Shown here: one piece after another, positions 27,571 through 39,300 of the stretch | How positions within the stretch are numbered: the stretch's first letter is position 1 | Layout of the letters: every line of letters begins with the position of its first letter | Source: Vanessa cardui | Lineage: Eukaryota; Arthropoda; Insecta; Lepidoptera; Nymphalidae | Assembly (NCBI RefSeq): GCF_905220365.1 | Contig: NC_061124.1 | Span: 498,501-562,500, forward strand | Direction: 5' to 3' | Length of the DNA: 64,000 nt | Program-made: the position numbers and the translations under genes | Notes under the pieces: generated by a model | The model's database searches: none | What the model saw: the letters and a program-made list of their open reading frames with translations, nothing else | Told to the model about the DNA's origin: nothing

Positions 27571-28433
27571 CAATATAAAAATTATAGCATTTAAAGAATA
27601 CTCTCATCAATAGCTTATCTCCGTAAGGCGGTAACATTTCACGAGTGAGTTACAAAGTGAGTTCTTATAAATAGCACTGCCGGCAATATCCTGCAACTGC
27701 TAACTAAGCGATTATATTGAATACATTGTTAGGACTCATATAATTTGTAGGCCGTTAATTGAGTTCTATGTTGTCTATACTATTAAAAAAAAACTTTAGT
27801 CATAATTCTAACAGATATAATTGTATTACTACGTACGGTTTTATTTGTGTCTTTAAATTTTGATATGAATTAATGTAATTAGAAGTTGGGTTTTCATTGG
27901 TTTAGACGCTTTTTTATCACTACTATTTATAAAAATATAATTTCTGTTTAATTAAGTTACCAGTTACAGCAAAGAACTTATATTAGGTATACATTTATAT
28001 TATGATTTGATAATAAAACTGTTACGTCTATAAATAAAAGTTGAACGCACATCCTGAGTGGAACGAGGAAAATAATCATCAGACTTACAAGTTGACGTTA
28101 TGTATGCGTTACCGAGCACGTCAATTATATGATAGAAATATTTTTAATTAATATATATTAATTACGTTTGTTTACTTGTTTTCTTTGAATGTTATGTAAA
28201 TATTATAAAAAAAAGGAAAGGATGCAGTTTGCACGATAAAGGTTTTATTTACGTTGAAGCGACGCTATCAATGCGATTACAATTTTCTGGGATTTTATTC
28301 TGCTTTCAACTTGAAAAAAAACATCTTCTTTGAAAAATAATTGGTTTCTCCCAAGCAACTGGCTTTTAAAAGTTGACACTATTTCTAAGTAAATAATAGG
28401 GGCTAATACAATATTGATGATTTAATATTTAAG

Positions 28434-28512
28434 TTGCGTTGGTCTAGTGGCTAGCTTAGAAGGGTTCAGTACCCGAGGTCCTGAGTTCAAGCACTGCTGT
28501 GGACCAATGTAA
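28434..28512 (+). mobile_element. tRNA-like SINE head of a second family
   Basis: GGTCTAGTGGCTAG (A box) and GGTCCTGAGTTCAAGC (B box) with spacing close to a tRNA gene. The acceptor stem does not pair properly, so it is read as a SINE remnant rather than a working tRNA. Confidence 0.5.
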
Positions 28513-28732
28513 TAGTCGTGTAATATTTGACATCCCATTGGATTATGAAGAGGTCGTAAATATTATATGAAAAGTGCCAGTACAAACATTTTTATTATTT
28601 AGAAAATTAAACTGGGATTATTGAGGTATTACTCAGTAAGCGATAAGAATTGTGAAGCTAGAATAATATTTAGTAGAAAGTGCATATTTTAAATGAATCC
28701 TATAAAATGACAATATTTTTTTATTTTATGGT

Positions 28733-29010
28733 ATAGGTTGGCGGACGAGCATATAGACCACCTGGTGGTAAGCGGTCACTATCACCCATAGACAATGACG
28801 CTGTAAGAAATATTAACTATTCCTTGCATCGTCAATGTGCCACCAACCGTGGGAACTAAGATGTTATGTGCCTTGTGCCTGTAGTTACACTGGCTCACTC
28901 ACCCTTCAAACCTTAACACAATAATACTAAGTATTGTTATTTAGCGGTAGAATAAATGATGAGTGGGTGGTACCTACCCAGACTTGCTTGCACAAAGCCC
29001 TACCACCAAG
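28733..29010 (+). repeat. GTGGGTGGTACC dispersed repeat, best copy
   Basis: Begins AGGTTGGCGGACGAGCATAT and runs through CACCTGGTGGTAAGCGGTCA, CCGTGGGAACTAAGATGTTA and GAGTGGGTGGTACCTACCCA to CCCTACCACCAAG. At least five other copies or fragments lie in the window. It is a common butterfly-type repeat from memory; its class is not certain. Confidence 0.75.
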
Positions 29011-30019
29011 CCACCACCACCATACCTTTCTGGTATATCGGTCAGGAGGACATTATTTAACGTTTATTTTTATTTAGCGATAAGCGAGTACCAACTTTGG
29101 CACAGACGAGACGAAGACGTGTATGGGCATGAAATAGATCGAAATTAACTTAGGGCCGAAACATAATTGCGTCAGTAACAGAATGAGGTCGATATGACGG
29201 CGTCACCTTGACACAATGGCCCATATGCTGTATCTCAGATATTAGCGCGAATTGTTCACTACTAGGAAATCGAAGTTATTGGGAAAACATTCGACTGCAC
29301 AGATTTTTCCTCGCCGATGTTATCCTGAATGTTAACACAGAAACATCATCCATATAATTCAAAGAAATATTAATTTTTAAAATCTATTTGTAGTATTTAT
29401 AGAATTTATAATAATTATATCAATTTATACTTCACGCCATTTATTGATCAATTGTATTGGATAAACCTTTGAAAACCTTTCAGGAAATTTAAAGATAATA
29501 TTCATTTTGTTTTCTTATTCAGTAAACATATATGAGATATTTTATGCGGAACCAGTAACTATAGCCTGGGGTCATGTCGTCGTGCCTTCCCCTCAAACTA
29601 ATAATAGTCACTAATAAGAGTCACTTGTGTTTGTCAGCATTTGTCTCTCTTGTCGAATCTCTTGTCGAAAGCATAACAATACATTTAAAATTATTTCTGC
29701 TGAATAATAATAGTAATAGTAATGGAAAAAAATTAATTAAGCGCAACCTATTATATAAATTAAATAAATTTGCACAAAATGCGCAAATTAAAAATGCGCA
29801 AATTATTATATATTTAATAGGTTGCTGGTTGCGTTAGAGTATTCTCTACAGCAATATCTATATTACGAACTTGTATGTAATGTGGTAGGAAACACGATCA
29901 TTTAAAAACTTATAAACATAATATGTTCAAATGGAAACCTCACATAAGTCTCAGTATTTACATGTTATACAGCGCACGGAAAAGATTTTTAATTAATTAT
30001 AAGTGTATCAAACATTTTA
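29011..30019. other. non-coding interval with an AT-rich fold-back
   Basis: Apart from the structured block at 29743-29825, nothing was recognised. The open frame at 29574-29837 covers that block and looks non-coding. Confidence 0.4.
29743..29825. repeat. fold-back with internal tandem repeat
   Basis: GCAACCTATTA (29743-29753) is the exact reverse complement of 29815-29825. Between them AAAATGCGCAAATTA occurs twice in perfect tandem (29776-29790 and 29791-29805). Confidence 0.65.
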
Positions 30020-30183
30020 TTACTTCACAATATTAAAATAATATAAATCGTTTTTTTCATAAAAATATACAATACATTTTTGTACAGATTCCGTTGATAA
30101 ATTTTGTTCAAGTTTAGTTTTTGTTAAGTTTAAAAAATCAGCGTTAGTACCCGAGATCTTGATGCCTCTCCCCCTCGGGGATT
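30020..30183 (-). CDS. possible alternative terminal exon of the coactivator gene
   Basis: On the - strand ACTTACAG at 30184-30191 is a plausible acceptor. Entering in phase 1, as the donor of exon D requires, gives ESPRGRGIKISGTNADF and about 37 more residues before a stop at 30020. The first 40 bases are GC-rich against an AT-rich background. The later part is AT-rich and coding-like only by virtue of being open; an internal GTACTA could instead act as a donor after about 35 bases. No recognised domain. Confidence 0.25.
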
Positions 30184-31926
30184 CTGTAAGTGGTAACATA
30201 CTTAAGAGGCGGTGAATACAAACGAGAAGATTACTTAATATAAGTGCCGCAGATAATACTTTAATACCTTTCAAAGTCTACATCTTAGTTATTTATTTCG
30301 CACAAAATATCTTTTTTTTTATTCCGATTACATTATATTTAAATTTAAAATAAGGAAAATAACAATCTAGACTCATTTATTCAGATATGAATTCTACTTA
30401 ATTTAAGTCTTTTGAAGCGCATTAAATATTTTTGTAAAAACGTCTATTATTTTTCTTAATTTTATCTCGCTTTGTACATAACGTAGCTCTTATGTAAATA
30501 TATCCTTTTATTCAACGCATTACTTTTTTTATAAGATTGCCTTGTTGATAGCCTATCAAATCTACATAGTCTTTGTATTAATGCTGAGAAATTACATAAT
30601 TAATATTAAAGACATTTAATATGCGAGCTGTTTTTATAATTATTTTGACAACTCACTATTTTCATTTTGTGTCATCGCTGTGGGCGAAAATGTTGTTAAA
30701 TTAAATCATTAAATATGTCAGCATTAAGTGAATATCACTAAGAGAATAAAATAATATTAATAAAATATTTTAAAGAGTGTAAACGATAATTGTTAGCAAG
30801 TATTCTCTAGTCCTATTAATGTAAAGAGGTTTATTATCGAAATAAACCGATAACTAAGAAGACAGGCACTTAAAACACACTATTAGAGATTGGCAACACA
30901 GAGAAAGCTATATTAGCCTTGTAAGGCTTTCTCTTCCGGTCGTGGGGGGCGCCACTTGTGATTATTGAGAAAAACTTGCAAAGACAACTTTTCACACAGC
31001 CGTATTTTGTTTTTAGTTATTAAAATCTTTTTGATATATTTTATGATGTAAGCCGTTGAAAAGGTGATGTATATAAAATGTATTTATTTACATATTTACA
31101 CAGAAAAAGAATAATTAATATCTGTCAATTTCGTTGTACCTGTCGGTAGAACTATAATCTACATAGGTGCCAAGTTAACAAAAGTGTTTATAGAGCTTAC
31201 TCAAAAAATTATATTTTGTTTTCTTTTTTTTAAATATACACAAAATCAAACATAACAAAACAATGAGACGTTGTTTATCCACATTATAACTGTACAAATA
31301 TATAATATAGTTTGTACTTTTTAAGTGGATTTTATATTCAATTCTATCCTTTAATTTGACTATAACAAACTTATTGAATAAAATGATTTGTGATCTATTT
31401 ATATTTTATATTATACATATTGTCGTATACTAATCAAAGAAATATGATTTGTAATGCGTTTGAAATAATATATAAATTATTTATTGTTATAGTTATGATA
31501 TTATATACTCACTTTAATGTTTCAAAGCAAAGCCAATAAGGAACTTGCTTGTAATTTTAATAATTATGAAACTTTCTAATGGCCAATGGCTAAATGCTGA
31601 CTTGGTAAAGCGGGTAATCGCAAAAGGAAAATCACACTTCCTCGAGCGGAAATTGAAAGTGGTTTGAGAGAAAACTGCATCGTTAAACATAAAACTATAA
31701 AATATGTTGATACTTATACTACAAGGAGCGACATCTATCGGTGCCAAAATGAACAATACGTTCTTAACAGCGCCATCTATAATAGTTTTGAATACTATCA
31801 ACCTGTAAAGTTCAGCTACTCTACACTAGGTGTCACTATTATACTAAAATAAAATTTGTTAATTGTATAGGGTAGGTTGTATTAAATTATGTAGTGAATA
31901 TTTATAACATATAAAAATAATCTTAC
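30184..31926 (-). other. intron or 3' flank after coactivator exon D
   Basis: AT-rich sequence following the exon D donor. Open frames near 31514-31852 on both strands have no compatible splice sites or recognisable domain. Nothing else was recognised. Confidence 0.5.
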
Positions 31927-32284
31927 CTTTTCCTCCACCGGCATCATGTACTTGAGGTTTCCCACTCGGCACTCGTTGCATTGGAGACGCGTTTCCATAG
32001 TTCATACTCGTTCCATTGTAATCAGAACTCATTGGTTCTTGCTTTATCCCGCTAGATGTCGCTGCTAATTTCTCAGCGAGCAATGGATTTGCAGAAGCAA
32101 TATTATAACGTCCATTATTAATATTATTCGCCACTGCATGGTTAATAGCGCTAGTGCCCGACCTCAATAATTGTTGCAAGCGTTGTTGGCCATTATTTGG
32201 CATAGACAGTTGATTATTCTGTTGATAGTATGAACCTTGCAGCTGGCTCCCCGACGGTGGCGATATGTTGTTATTTTCTTCTTG
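31927..32284 (-). CDS. coactivator exon D (Q/N-rich, LxxLL box)
   Basis: A CTTTCTTTTTCAG acceptor precedes it and GTAAGA follows; 358 bases encode 119 residues plus one base. The product is rich in Gln, Asn and Ser (SYYQQNNQLSMPNNGQQ), with RLQQLLRSG, NPLLAEKLAATSSG and IKQEPMSSDY, ending in a Gly/Lys-rich turn (GGGK). LQQLL fits the LxxLL nuclear-receptor box and IKQEP fits a SUMO acceptor site; both are motif-level inferences. The reading frame runs a few codons into the intron before a stop. Confidence 0.85.
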
Positions 32285-33646
32285 CTGAAAAAGAAAGAAG
32301 CATTCCTCTGCAGCTAAGTCTTTTCAAATTCGATCAGCATTTATTTAAGGTATTTTTAATTATATTAGTTTTTATATGAATTCAGTGATTAATATTTTGT
32401 AAGAATACAAATTATTTAACTGTAAAATGTAATGTGTTTAAAAAAAAGGTATTAAATTATTTTAGTTAAAAATCACACCTTTATTTCAATAGGAGGCGCA
32501 GAAGATGCAGTGGAATTGGTCAAATCAGTAAAAAAAGTGTCAAAATTATCAAAAGCCGTTTCTCCAAGTTGCTTAAGAATGTCATCTGGGTCTGCAGCTT
32601 CGGAGCCGTCCGCCTCCAGGGTAAGACCGCCCACGAAGTTAGACAGCTCTGCTTGCGATAACTCGCCGAGAGATGTCGCCATTTGCAGTTGCAGCTGAGT
32701 CGCACTATGTCCACTCGCGGCTACCGCGTCCTGAAATTCGTATAAGAAATATCAATTAGTATAATAAACCCAATTAATAATATAAGCGGGGAATTAAACA
32801 CTTATATACTTTACAAAATATGTGTTAAATATATTTTTTTAAAGTTTTTATATATACATTTCAAGTGAGATCTGATCTGACCATTTTAAAATATTATTAT
32901 GATAAGTACCAATAATATAAATATTACCTGCAGGCAATTGGAGAGATCGACCATCCTGCCCTCATTCTCCGCTGACCACCATTCGTCTTCAATAAATGGC
33001 ATCGCCAACGCCGGCACCGACGGCGCATGCGTCCCCGCCACCTTGCGCGTCTCGATCACGCCAGATGGCGCTCTTACACTAACACAACACACGCGCTCGC
33101 GATCAACAACTTAAACTACACTCTAATAAATTCGTTTTTAAAGTTTGGCAGTGTTTGGACGGAACATACATTATTCGATGTATATTATTATGTGACGCTT
33201 AGGTACTCAGAGGAACACATGACGGTATTCGCGTTGGCTCGTCAGTTCGGCCAGGTTACCTCACCCCCAATAAATCACTTCTCTTCAACAGCGACCTGCG
33301 AAAATGATAAGAGTAGGCTCTCACGCATTTCAAAGATAAATCGGACCGAGGCTTTCACTAACCACTACTAACATTTAACAAGTCACAATAATTTGATCGT
33401 TGAAGACGTTACTATCAAATAAACTAAGTGCATTAAAACAAAAAGAATACAGTTTAACAAAAAAAAATTAAGAAAAAAAGATAACACGTATTACTAAGCT
33501 TGCAAAATATTACGAAACATATATTTTAGAAGCTAAATGGTAGTGTAACGAGTTCACCTGGCGACGTCCCGATGTATGTCGAACCTGCGTCGATGCGGCA
33601 TAGAGGCTGCGTGCCGCACCTACACCCACTGCGCACGCGCTTCTCC
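31927..33646 (-). CDS. N-terminal part of a Q/N-rich nuclear protein, probable transcriptional coactivator (partial gene, exons A-D)
   Basis: Four exons on the - strand join in consistent phases to at least 268 residues: 33646-33558, 33078-32928, 32730-32479 and 32284-31927, with coding from the ATG at 33601. The product has EDEWW (44-48), an acidic hydrophobic segment DDILKQLGETAFDNFDTFF (114-132) typical of activation domains, two SUMO-type IKQE motifs (148-151 and 229-232), an LQQLL box of LxxLL type (185-189), and Gln/Asn/Ser-rich low complexity. The acidic segment followed by an IKxE site resembles the order in Mastermind-like coactivators, but no basic Notch-binding helix is seen and I cannot name the gene. 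A p160 or CBP-type coactivator is an alternative. The last exon ends in phase 1 at a GTAAGA donor, so the gene continues to lower coordinates, perhaps outside the window. It is head to head with LSM11. Confidence 0.7.
32479..32730 (-). CDS. coactivator exon C (acidic activation-like segment)
   Basis: Acceptor AATTTCAG, donor AAG|GTGTGA; 252 bases, 84 residues, phase 0 at both ends. It carries LGELSQAELSNFVGG and then the acidic stretch DPDDILKQLGETAFDNFDTF, followed by a Ser/Thr-rich linker and IEIK, which completes an IKQE SUMO-type site with the next exon. The acidic residues are interspersed with Phe and Leu in the pattern of activation domains. Confidence 0.85.
32928..33078 (-). CDS. coactivator exon B
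   Basis: Acceptor TGTGTTAG at 33079-33080 and donor CAG|GTAATA. One base completes codon 15; 50 residues follow, including MPFIEDEWW and SAENEGRMVDLSNCLQ. The G+C content is well above the surroundings, as expected for a real exon. The Met at residue 41 could serve as an alternative start if exon A is not used. Confidence 0.72.
33558..33646 (-). CDS. coactivator exon A, likely first coding exon
   Basis: On the - strand a TTTGCAG acceptor opens an 89-base exon that closes with CAG|GTGAAC. The frame fitting exon B (phase 2) has a TAG inside the exon followed by ATG at 33601-33599, giving MPHRRRFDIHRDVA plus two bases. It would therefore hold 5' UTR and the start codon. Because an acceptor precedes it, there should be at least one upstream non-coding exon. 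A second frame is open through the whole exon but does not match exon B. Confidence 0.5.
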
Positions 33647-36006
33647 CTGCAAACAGTACATGACGATTATAATAATATTATATAACGTATATTATTCAGT
33701 ATATTCATCGTTATACATTTTTCATGTCTTTATTAACGAATAAATCGTTTCAAATTGGAATGCATTTATTTTAACTAGAAAGTTATCTGGGCAAATTATT
33801 ATGAATTTAACTTTTAAATACAGTGATTTTCTGAACCAAAAATGGCATATGTCGATCTTAGTATGTCCTTACACACGGTTAAGCGTGTTTTAATACTGAA
33901 TACATGTCGTAAACTCTTATTAATTAAGGATAATTCAATAATATTCGATCATAAGATACAATATATTGTCTTCAAAGCGTATGACGAAGCTTTTCGTTAT
34001 ATATAGGTTGTGGTCATCCATTAAAAAATGTAAATCTGAACTTTTTAAATGATAACAATAATTATTGTTTCCCAACACAATGAATGTCATTATTAGAAAG
34101 AATAAATAACGTAGCTTTGACAATGTGCGGAAAGTAATCTAAACAAGATGTACAAACGAACAATAAAACAAAAAGTGTTCATATTCAGCCTCTCTCTATA
34201 ATTGCTGAGTAGCGTACAAAGATTGACTTTTGTTTTCTATGAACTTCCTAGGTGCTTTCTTAACCATTGTTTTAATTAATTGTTGTAGGTATAATTAGTA
34301 TTACATTTCGTTTAGTAATATTTTATTGTGTGTATTTCGGTTTTTTCCGTTTCGTTGTCTTGTGAAATCGTTTTTTTTATCTTACTTTTAAAGTAGTTAA
34401 AATGCGTGAATATTCAGTGACTAAACATTATAAAGTTAAAGTTATGCTTGTAAACTTGAAGTAAAATCAAATGCTTGTTTTGAAAGCTGATTTCTTTGGA
34501 TCAGCGCATTAAAATTACATTAACTATGTATACATTAAAAAAATGTATAATTACTTTTTCATTGGCCGATAATTATACGTAATCGGCATTTCGACTTCAT
34601 CGTAAAGATGAAATGACAAATACATTCAGCACGAAAACGGATTATGCAATAGATCGATTTCACGTTAAGAGAATAATTTTATGTTTTATATGCATTTTTA
34701 ATTTGTAAAGTGTCAATATATCATCACAGTGAAAAGTGAAATGAAACGATGTGGCGTGACGCGAACGTTGACTCGGCGGCCATATTGCAGTTGTCATGGA
34801 AACAGCGCACATGCAATCTAAGCGTTACGCAATATTTTGTGAATATGAAATCAATTATGATTATACGACTTATAAACAAACGTCTTTTGTATATCATCAC
34901 TGTAATAAGAAAGAAATATATATACAAAAACATATTTATTATAAAACAACGTATTAAAATTAAGAATAAAAACAAAAATAAACTAGGAACTTTATAGAAC
35001 TTCTATTATTTTGTAGTACTATTTTTATTTTCCTTTGATAAGTTACTGTTACTAGTCCTACTATTCATTTCATCATCTCATCAAAAGTTTAGTTTTATTG
35101 TTAAAAAATTATAAATAAATAAATCATAAATAATCTTTAGTATTATTTCATATTTTTCCCTTGGTTCTATTATATTAGATAGACTCCAGTCGACCTTGGT
35201 TCGATTACTTCCTACTGCATGCTACTATGAAGACCTTGTTGTGTACTATCGCAACATTGGCAATGAGTTCGACATATCAAGATAATATCTAATTTATTCA
35301 GAATATCAGCGAACAACATAATTTTATATAATATTTACATTTACTGACATTTTGTATTTAAATTTGATTAATAATTTCCAATTAGCGCCATCTATTATCA
35401 AATAGTTATCGTGATTTAAGGCGTAATTCAAAATTATATTATGTAGTAAAAATAAATTGAAACAAAGAATGTTATTCTGGTTTATAGCTATAATGCTTTC
35501 ATAATAGCTGCAATTAAATACATTATTGGAGTTAGGAAGAGCCTTCAACATTCTATCACGAGATCGCTATGACTGCAATGCCAGTATAAAAACATGTTTC
35601 AAGTCTAACAACTTGTGAACATTTTGATTCATTCTTATTTGCTTGTTTGTTTGATCTTATGAATTATTCAGATCTGGATAATATTTTATTTCAATAACAT
35701 TGGATACATGTTTATATTAATATTTTTTTCCTACTAATTATTTAATCATTATAAATTTTACACCGCATCAATTTTAAATACAAAGGCATCTTACGTTTAT
35801 TATTTACGAATATTTTTAAGCTTACGTGTAATAAAACCAGAATAATTAATATGAAAGATTTTTTCGCATTTACATTTATATAAATGTTTATAATTTGTGC
35901 GAATACGAAACGCAACTGTTGTAACGTCAGTAGTCACTTTGACAGTATCGAGCAACTGTCAGTTTAAATGTTTGTTTTTATTTATTAAAGCTTTGAGTTA
36001 CTGAAA
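33647..36006. other. intergenic interval between the coactivator gene and LSM11
   Basis: About 2.4 kb between exon A and the LSM11 start. A GC-richer patch at 34745-34815 contains GCGGCCATATTG, related to a YY1-type site, and may be a promoter for the leftward gene. Both overlapping open frames there lack known domains. The rest is AT-rich and featureless. Confidence 0.4.
35950..36006 (+). promoter_or_regulatory. candidate LSM11 initiator and 5' leader
   Basis: TCAGTT at 35959-35964 matches the arthropod initiator consensus TCAGTY and sits about 45 bases before the LSM11 ATG. This would give a short 5' leader. No TATA box at the expected distance is evident. Placement is inferred from motif position only. 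Confidence 0.35.
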
Positions 36007-36301
36007 ATGTCTTCGGAATCGTCATCTGAATCTGAACTAAGTGCTTGTAGTTCAAAATTTGACCCATCTAAGGCTTTATACGCTCCCAAGGCAAAGCTAC
36101 CCGTTGAAAATGCACCAATGTATGAAAATTTACAACAATTCGAAGCCGCCCTAAAGTACGGAAGTTTAAATACATCATCTATAATTTCCGTAGGAAAACA
36201 TGACTTGTTTCAGAAGCGGGAAGAAGAGAAGGAAAGAAAGAAGAAAGAGCAAGAAAGATTATTAGAAGAAAAGAACAAACAGCGATTCGCTAAGTACGAA
36301 G
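36007..36301 (+). CDS. LSM11: LSM11 exon 1 (first coding exon)
   Basis: It encodes residues 1-98 plus one base of codon 99. The start is well supported: an in-frame TAA lies 21 bases upstream (35986-35988) and no other ATG intervenes. The Ser/Glu-rich N-terminus leads into FDPSKALYAPK and NAPMYENLQQFE, the part of LSm11 known to contact FLASH and help recruit the histone cleavage complex. Residues 70-97 are a highly charged, probably helical Lys/Glu stretch. The exon ends GAAG|GTAAGT, a near-consensus donor; reading on into the intron gives a hydrophobic tail and then a stop, so that extension is not coding. Confidence 0.92.
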
Positions 36302-39300
36302 GTAAGTTTGAGGTTATATTGTGCGTATTAATGTGTACATTTATAGTGCTATGCTAATGTATGTCACTCTGAGAATATATTTCGTGACAAAATTGTTTAA
36401 ATATAAATTTGATTAATACGCATGGAAAATTGATTTTAAACTTTAATTTAAATAATTTAAACATACTTTAAAGCCTTCCTAATTCACTCTTCGGTTCTTA
36501 ATTAGGAAATTATTTAATTCTTTTTGACAGAAATATTTTATTGCAAGATAAAAACTAAGCATAATAAAGTTGATAATTGTAAGCTCAAGTTTATAATTTA
36601 GATAAAGAGGATAATTACACACAGAACAGTATAGAATATCTCTTAATGTGATAGTTTGATGAGTATTATTACGGCACAATACCCTTTTTAGGCTTAATAA
36701 TTAATTTTATAGATGGCTAAAAGCTACTATTTACTAACGGTGCATATCTGAAGTTTGCGGGTTAAAATTTAGACAAACAACAACGCCTCTCCTTATGTCT
36801 AATTCTTCTTATTTATCTTAGGCTTATCGCTAAAGGTAAACTTAATTCTTCATTAAAGGTATTAGTAACCTGCTCCAAAACCAATACAAGAAGCAGTATG
36901 GTGGAAAATCAACAAACTTTCTCTTTAATAAGACAGTTTTTGAGACACTTTGAGACACTTTCGCTTAACTGATATTGATATTTTTAATTCTTACTGTAAA
37001 TAATCACAGTCATTGTGACATTTATACAAATGAGAATGGAAGTGTTTGCCCTTCATCAATCTTGTTTCCATATGTTGATCAGTATTTATTTACAATAGAC
37101 TACAAGACATTTTAAAAGCAATATATTATTTACCACATATAAACCACACCTTGTACCTGCCAGTACAACTAACAGAAATACTTTGTAATTTTAAAATGCT
37201 TATTTTTATTTTTTTATTATTAAGAATATTACATACATCAAATCCAATATTGCTTTGATTTTATAAGTCATAAGTCCTGATTACGTTCTGCGATAGTTTC
37301 TATGAGAAAATAAACCCTCACCATCAGTTGATACTTCAGTGTCAGCCTTCTTATTTCAAATTATACTTTTGTATAATGTGCAATAAGAACTTTTGTATAT
37401 ATGTAAATAGTTATTTTCTGTGTCAATATTAGGCAAAAAAAAATGTCTGTATTGCGGATCAAACTTGCTCCATTCTAAAATTTCATCCAATATGGTACAG
37501 TGTTTTAGCCACTTAAGTAACAGAAAGAGAGAGAGAAAGACTCTCTATAGAGTGAGAGAGGGACAGTAACTTTCATATTTATAATATTAGTATACTTAAA
37601 GTTGTATATTATATAATTATATTTTTTATTTATTAAAGCACACTAACAATATATACTTAGACACTGTATATGCTTTTGTTATTTAAGTAAGTTGCATTTA
37701 AAGCTGTTTATATTATCAGTAACAAGTATGTAACATAATTAGCTCATAAAGAATTTATTTAAAAAAAACTTTGTGCACATACTAATGTCCAATGGAGTGC
37801 GAACATTTGTATATTATGTTAAGTCATGCAAATATTTTTTTATTCAGTAACCGTTATAACTGTACTTTTGTCAGACCCTTAAGTTCCTAGTACGTAACAC
37901 TTCTAAGGTTACTTGTGCGGTCATGTGAGGGCATAAATATTTGCATATTATTATAAATTTTTTATACAAGTTAACAGTTTATAGGTTGTGCAGTGGGTAA
38001 CGTCCGGCACCAGTATTTATGTAAATATGTAGAAGTATTTTGTTATTTCGTTTTTTTTTAAATTTCATACATTAAAATTGATTAGATGATATTTAGATCA
38101 AGAAATATAATGTGATTGTAAGTTGTTGTCATCATCAGCTATAGATATAGGTTTAGTGCATATATGATAATCATGCCTAAAACGGCTAAACGGTCATTTG
38201 ATGACACAACTTTGATGTTATGTCTCTTATGTATTATGTATATGTGATTGTCCATGTGGCTAAGTAACACTTAAAAAAAAAAATTGTTTTGCTATTTGAT
38301 AGTAAGTCATTACAGAACTAAAATTGTTACTATTTTAAAAAATTAAAGGACAGATTAAATTTAAAAAAAAACTTCAACTTAAATTTCGAAATACACAATG
38401 CGATGTGTGTATTGTCTTCAATATTAAACTAAGAACAGCTCGCGTCACACATACGTCACGTTCATTTCGCTCGTGAAATGTTCGTTTCGACGTCAGTAAA
38501 ACCGCGCGTGGTATCAGTTAACAGTTAACAGACATCAACCCTTTCCCACGTGCGTACGTCACCACTCAACAGCCACTACCCCAGGTCACGCACGAGGTCA
38601 TTCTAGGCCGTTCAACGCTCGGCTCTGTGTCACCGACGGTCGTTCCCCCCGGCCGGGATAAACGGCCCCGTAGGGTCACCATGCGTGAAATGTCCCGATG
38701 GGATAAAAATGTTCTTACCGCTCTATTGCTTTTTAAAATAAGAAGAAATATTTAATTGCTGATTTAATATGTGTAATATTACCGATAAAACCGCAAATGT
38801 CAATCCTGGGAAGAAATGCAATCCAATGAAATGATGTTTGTTTTAATGGAATCCAAGACTGATCTTCATTTATAACGATGATAATTAATCAAATTGCAAA
38901 GAGATACAATGTTTATTTTATAGACCTTGTTTGAATAACTCATTAGCTTTCCTAAATAAAAATCATATTTGTGCAAATGGAATAAATTAAAAGGAATTGT
39001 CGTTGGAATCGAAATTGTTAAACATCGATAAAATTCGCGTAACATACGAACTCATCCGCATCGAGGACCCTCTTGGTTTTTTAATTTGGTTATAAATATC
39101 GATATGTCCAAGCGAATCCGATCGTCTGGTAAGTTCAGGCCACCCAACGCCTGTAAGACTTCGACGCGTGCGATCGGCCGGCGGACCGTGTGAATGGAAT
39201 AATTAGGGATGAATAGCCACTATTTACCATAATTACTCTTTAATATCCACGCCGAGGGTTGTAATGTAACATCCGTTAAGCAATTATTGATACAAACAAC

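Noticed and set aside
28434..28512. Possible tRNA gene
   Set aside because: A and B boxes are present but the acceptor and anticodon stems do not pair, and the layout is that of a SINE head.
32510..32698. + strand frame at the coactivator locus
   Set aside because: It is the antisense shadow of exon C, which has splice sites and matching phases on the - strand.
33027..33371. 114-codon + strand frame
   Set aside because: It is mostly antisense to exon B and then AT-rich sequence, with no splice context or motif.
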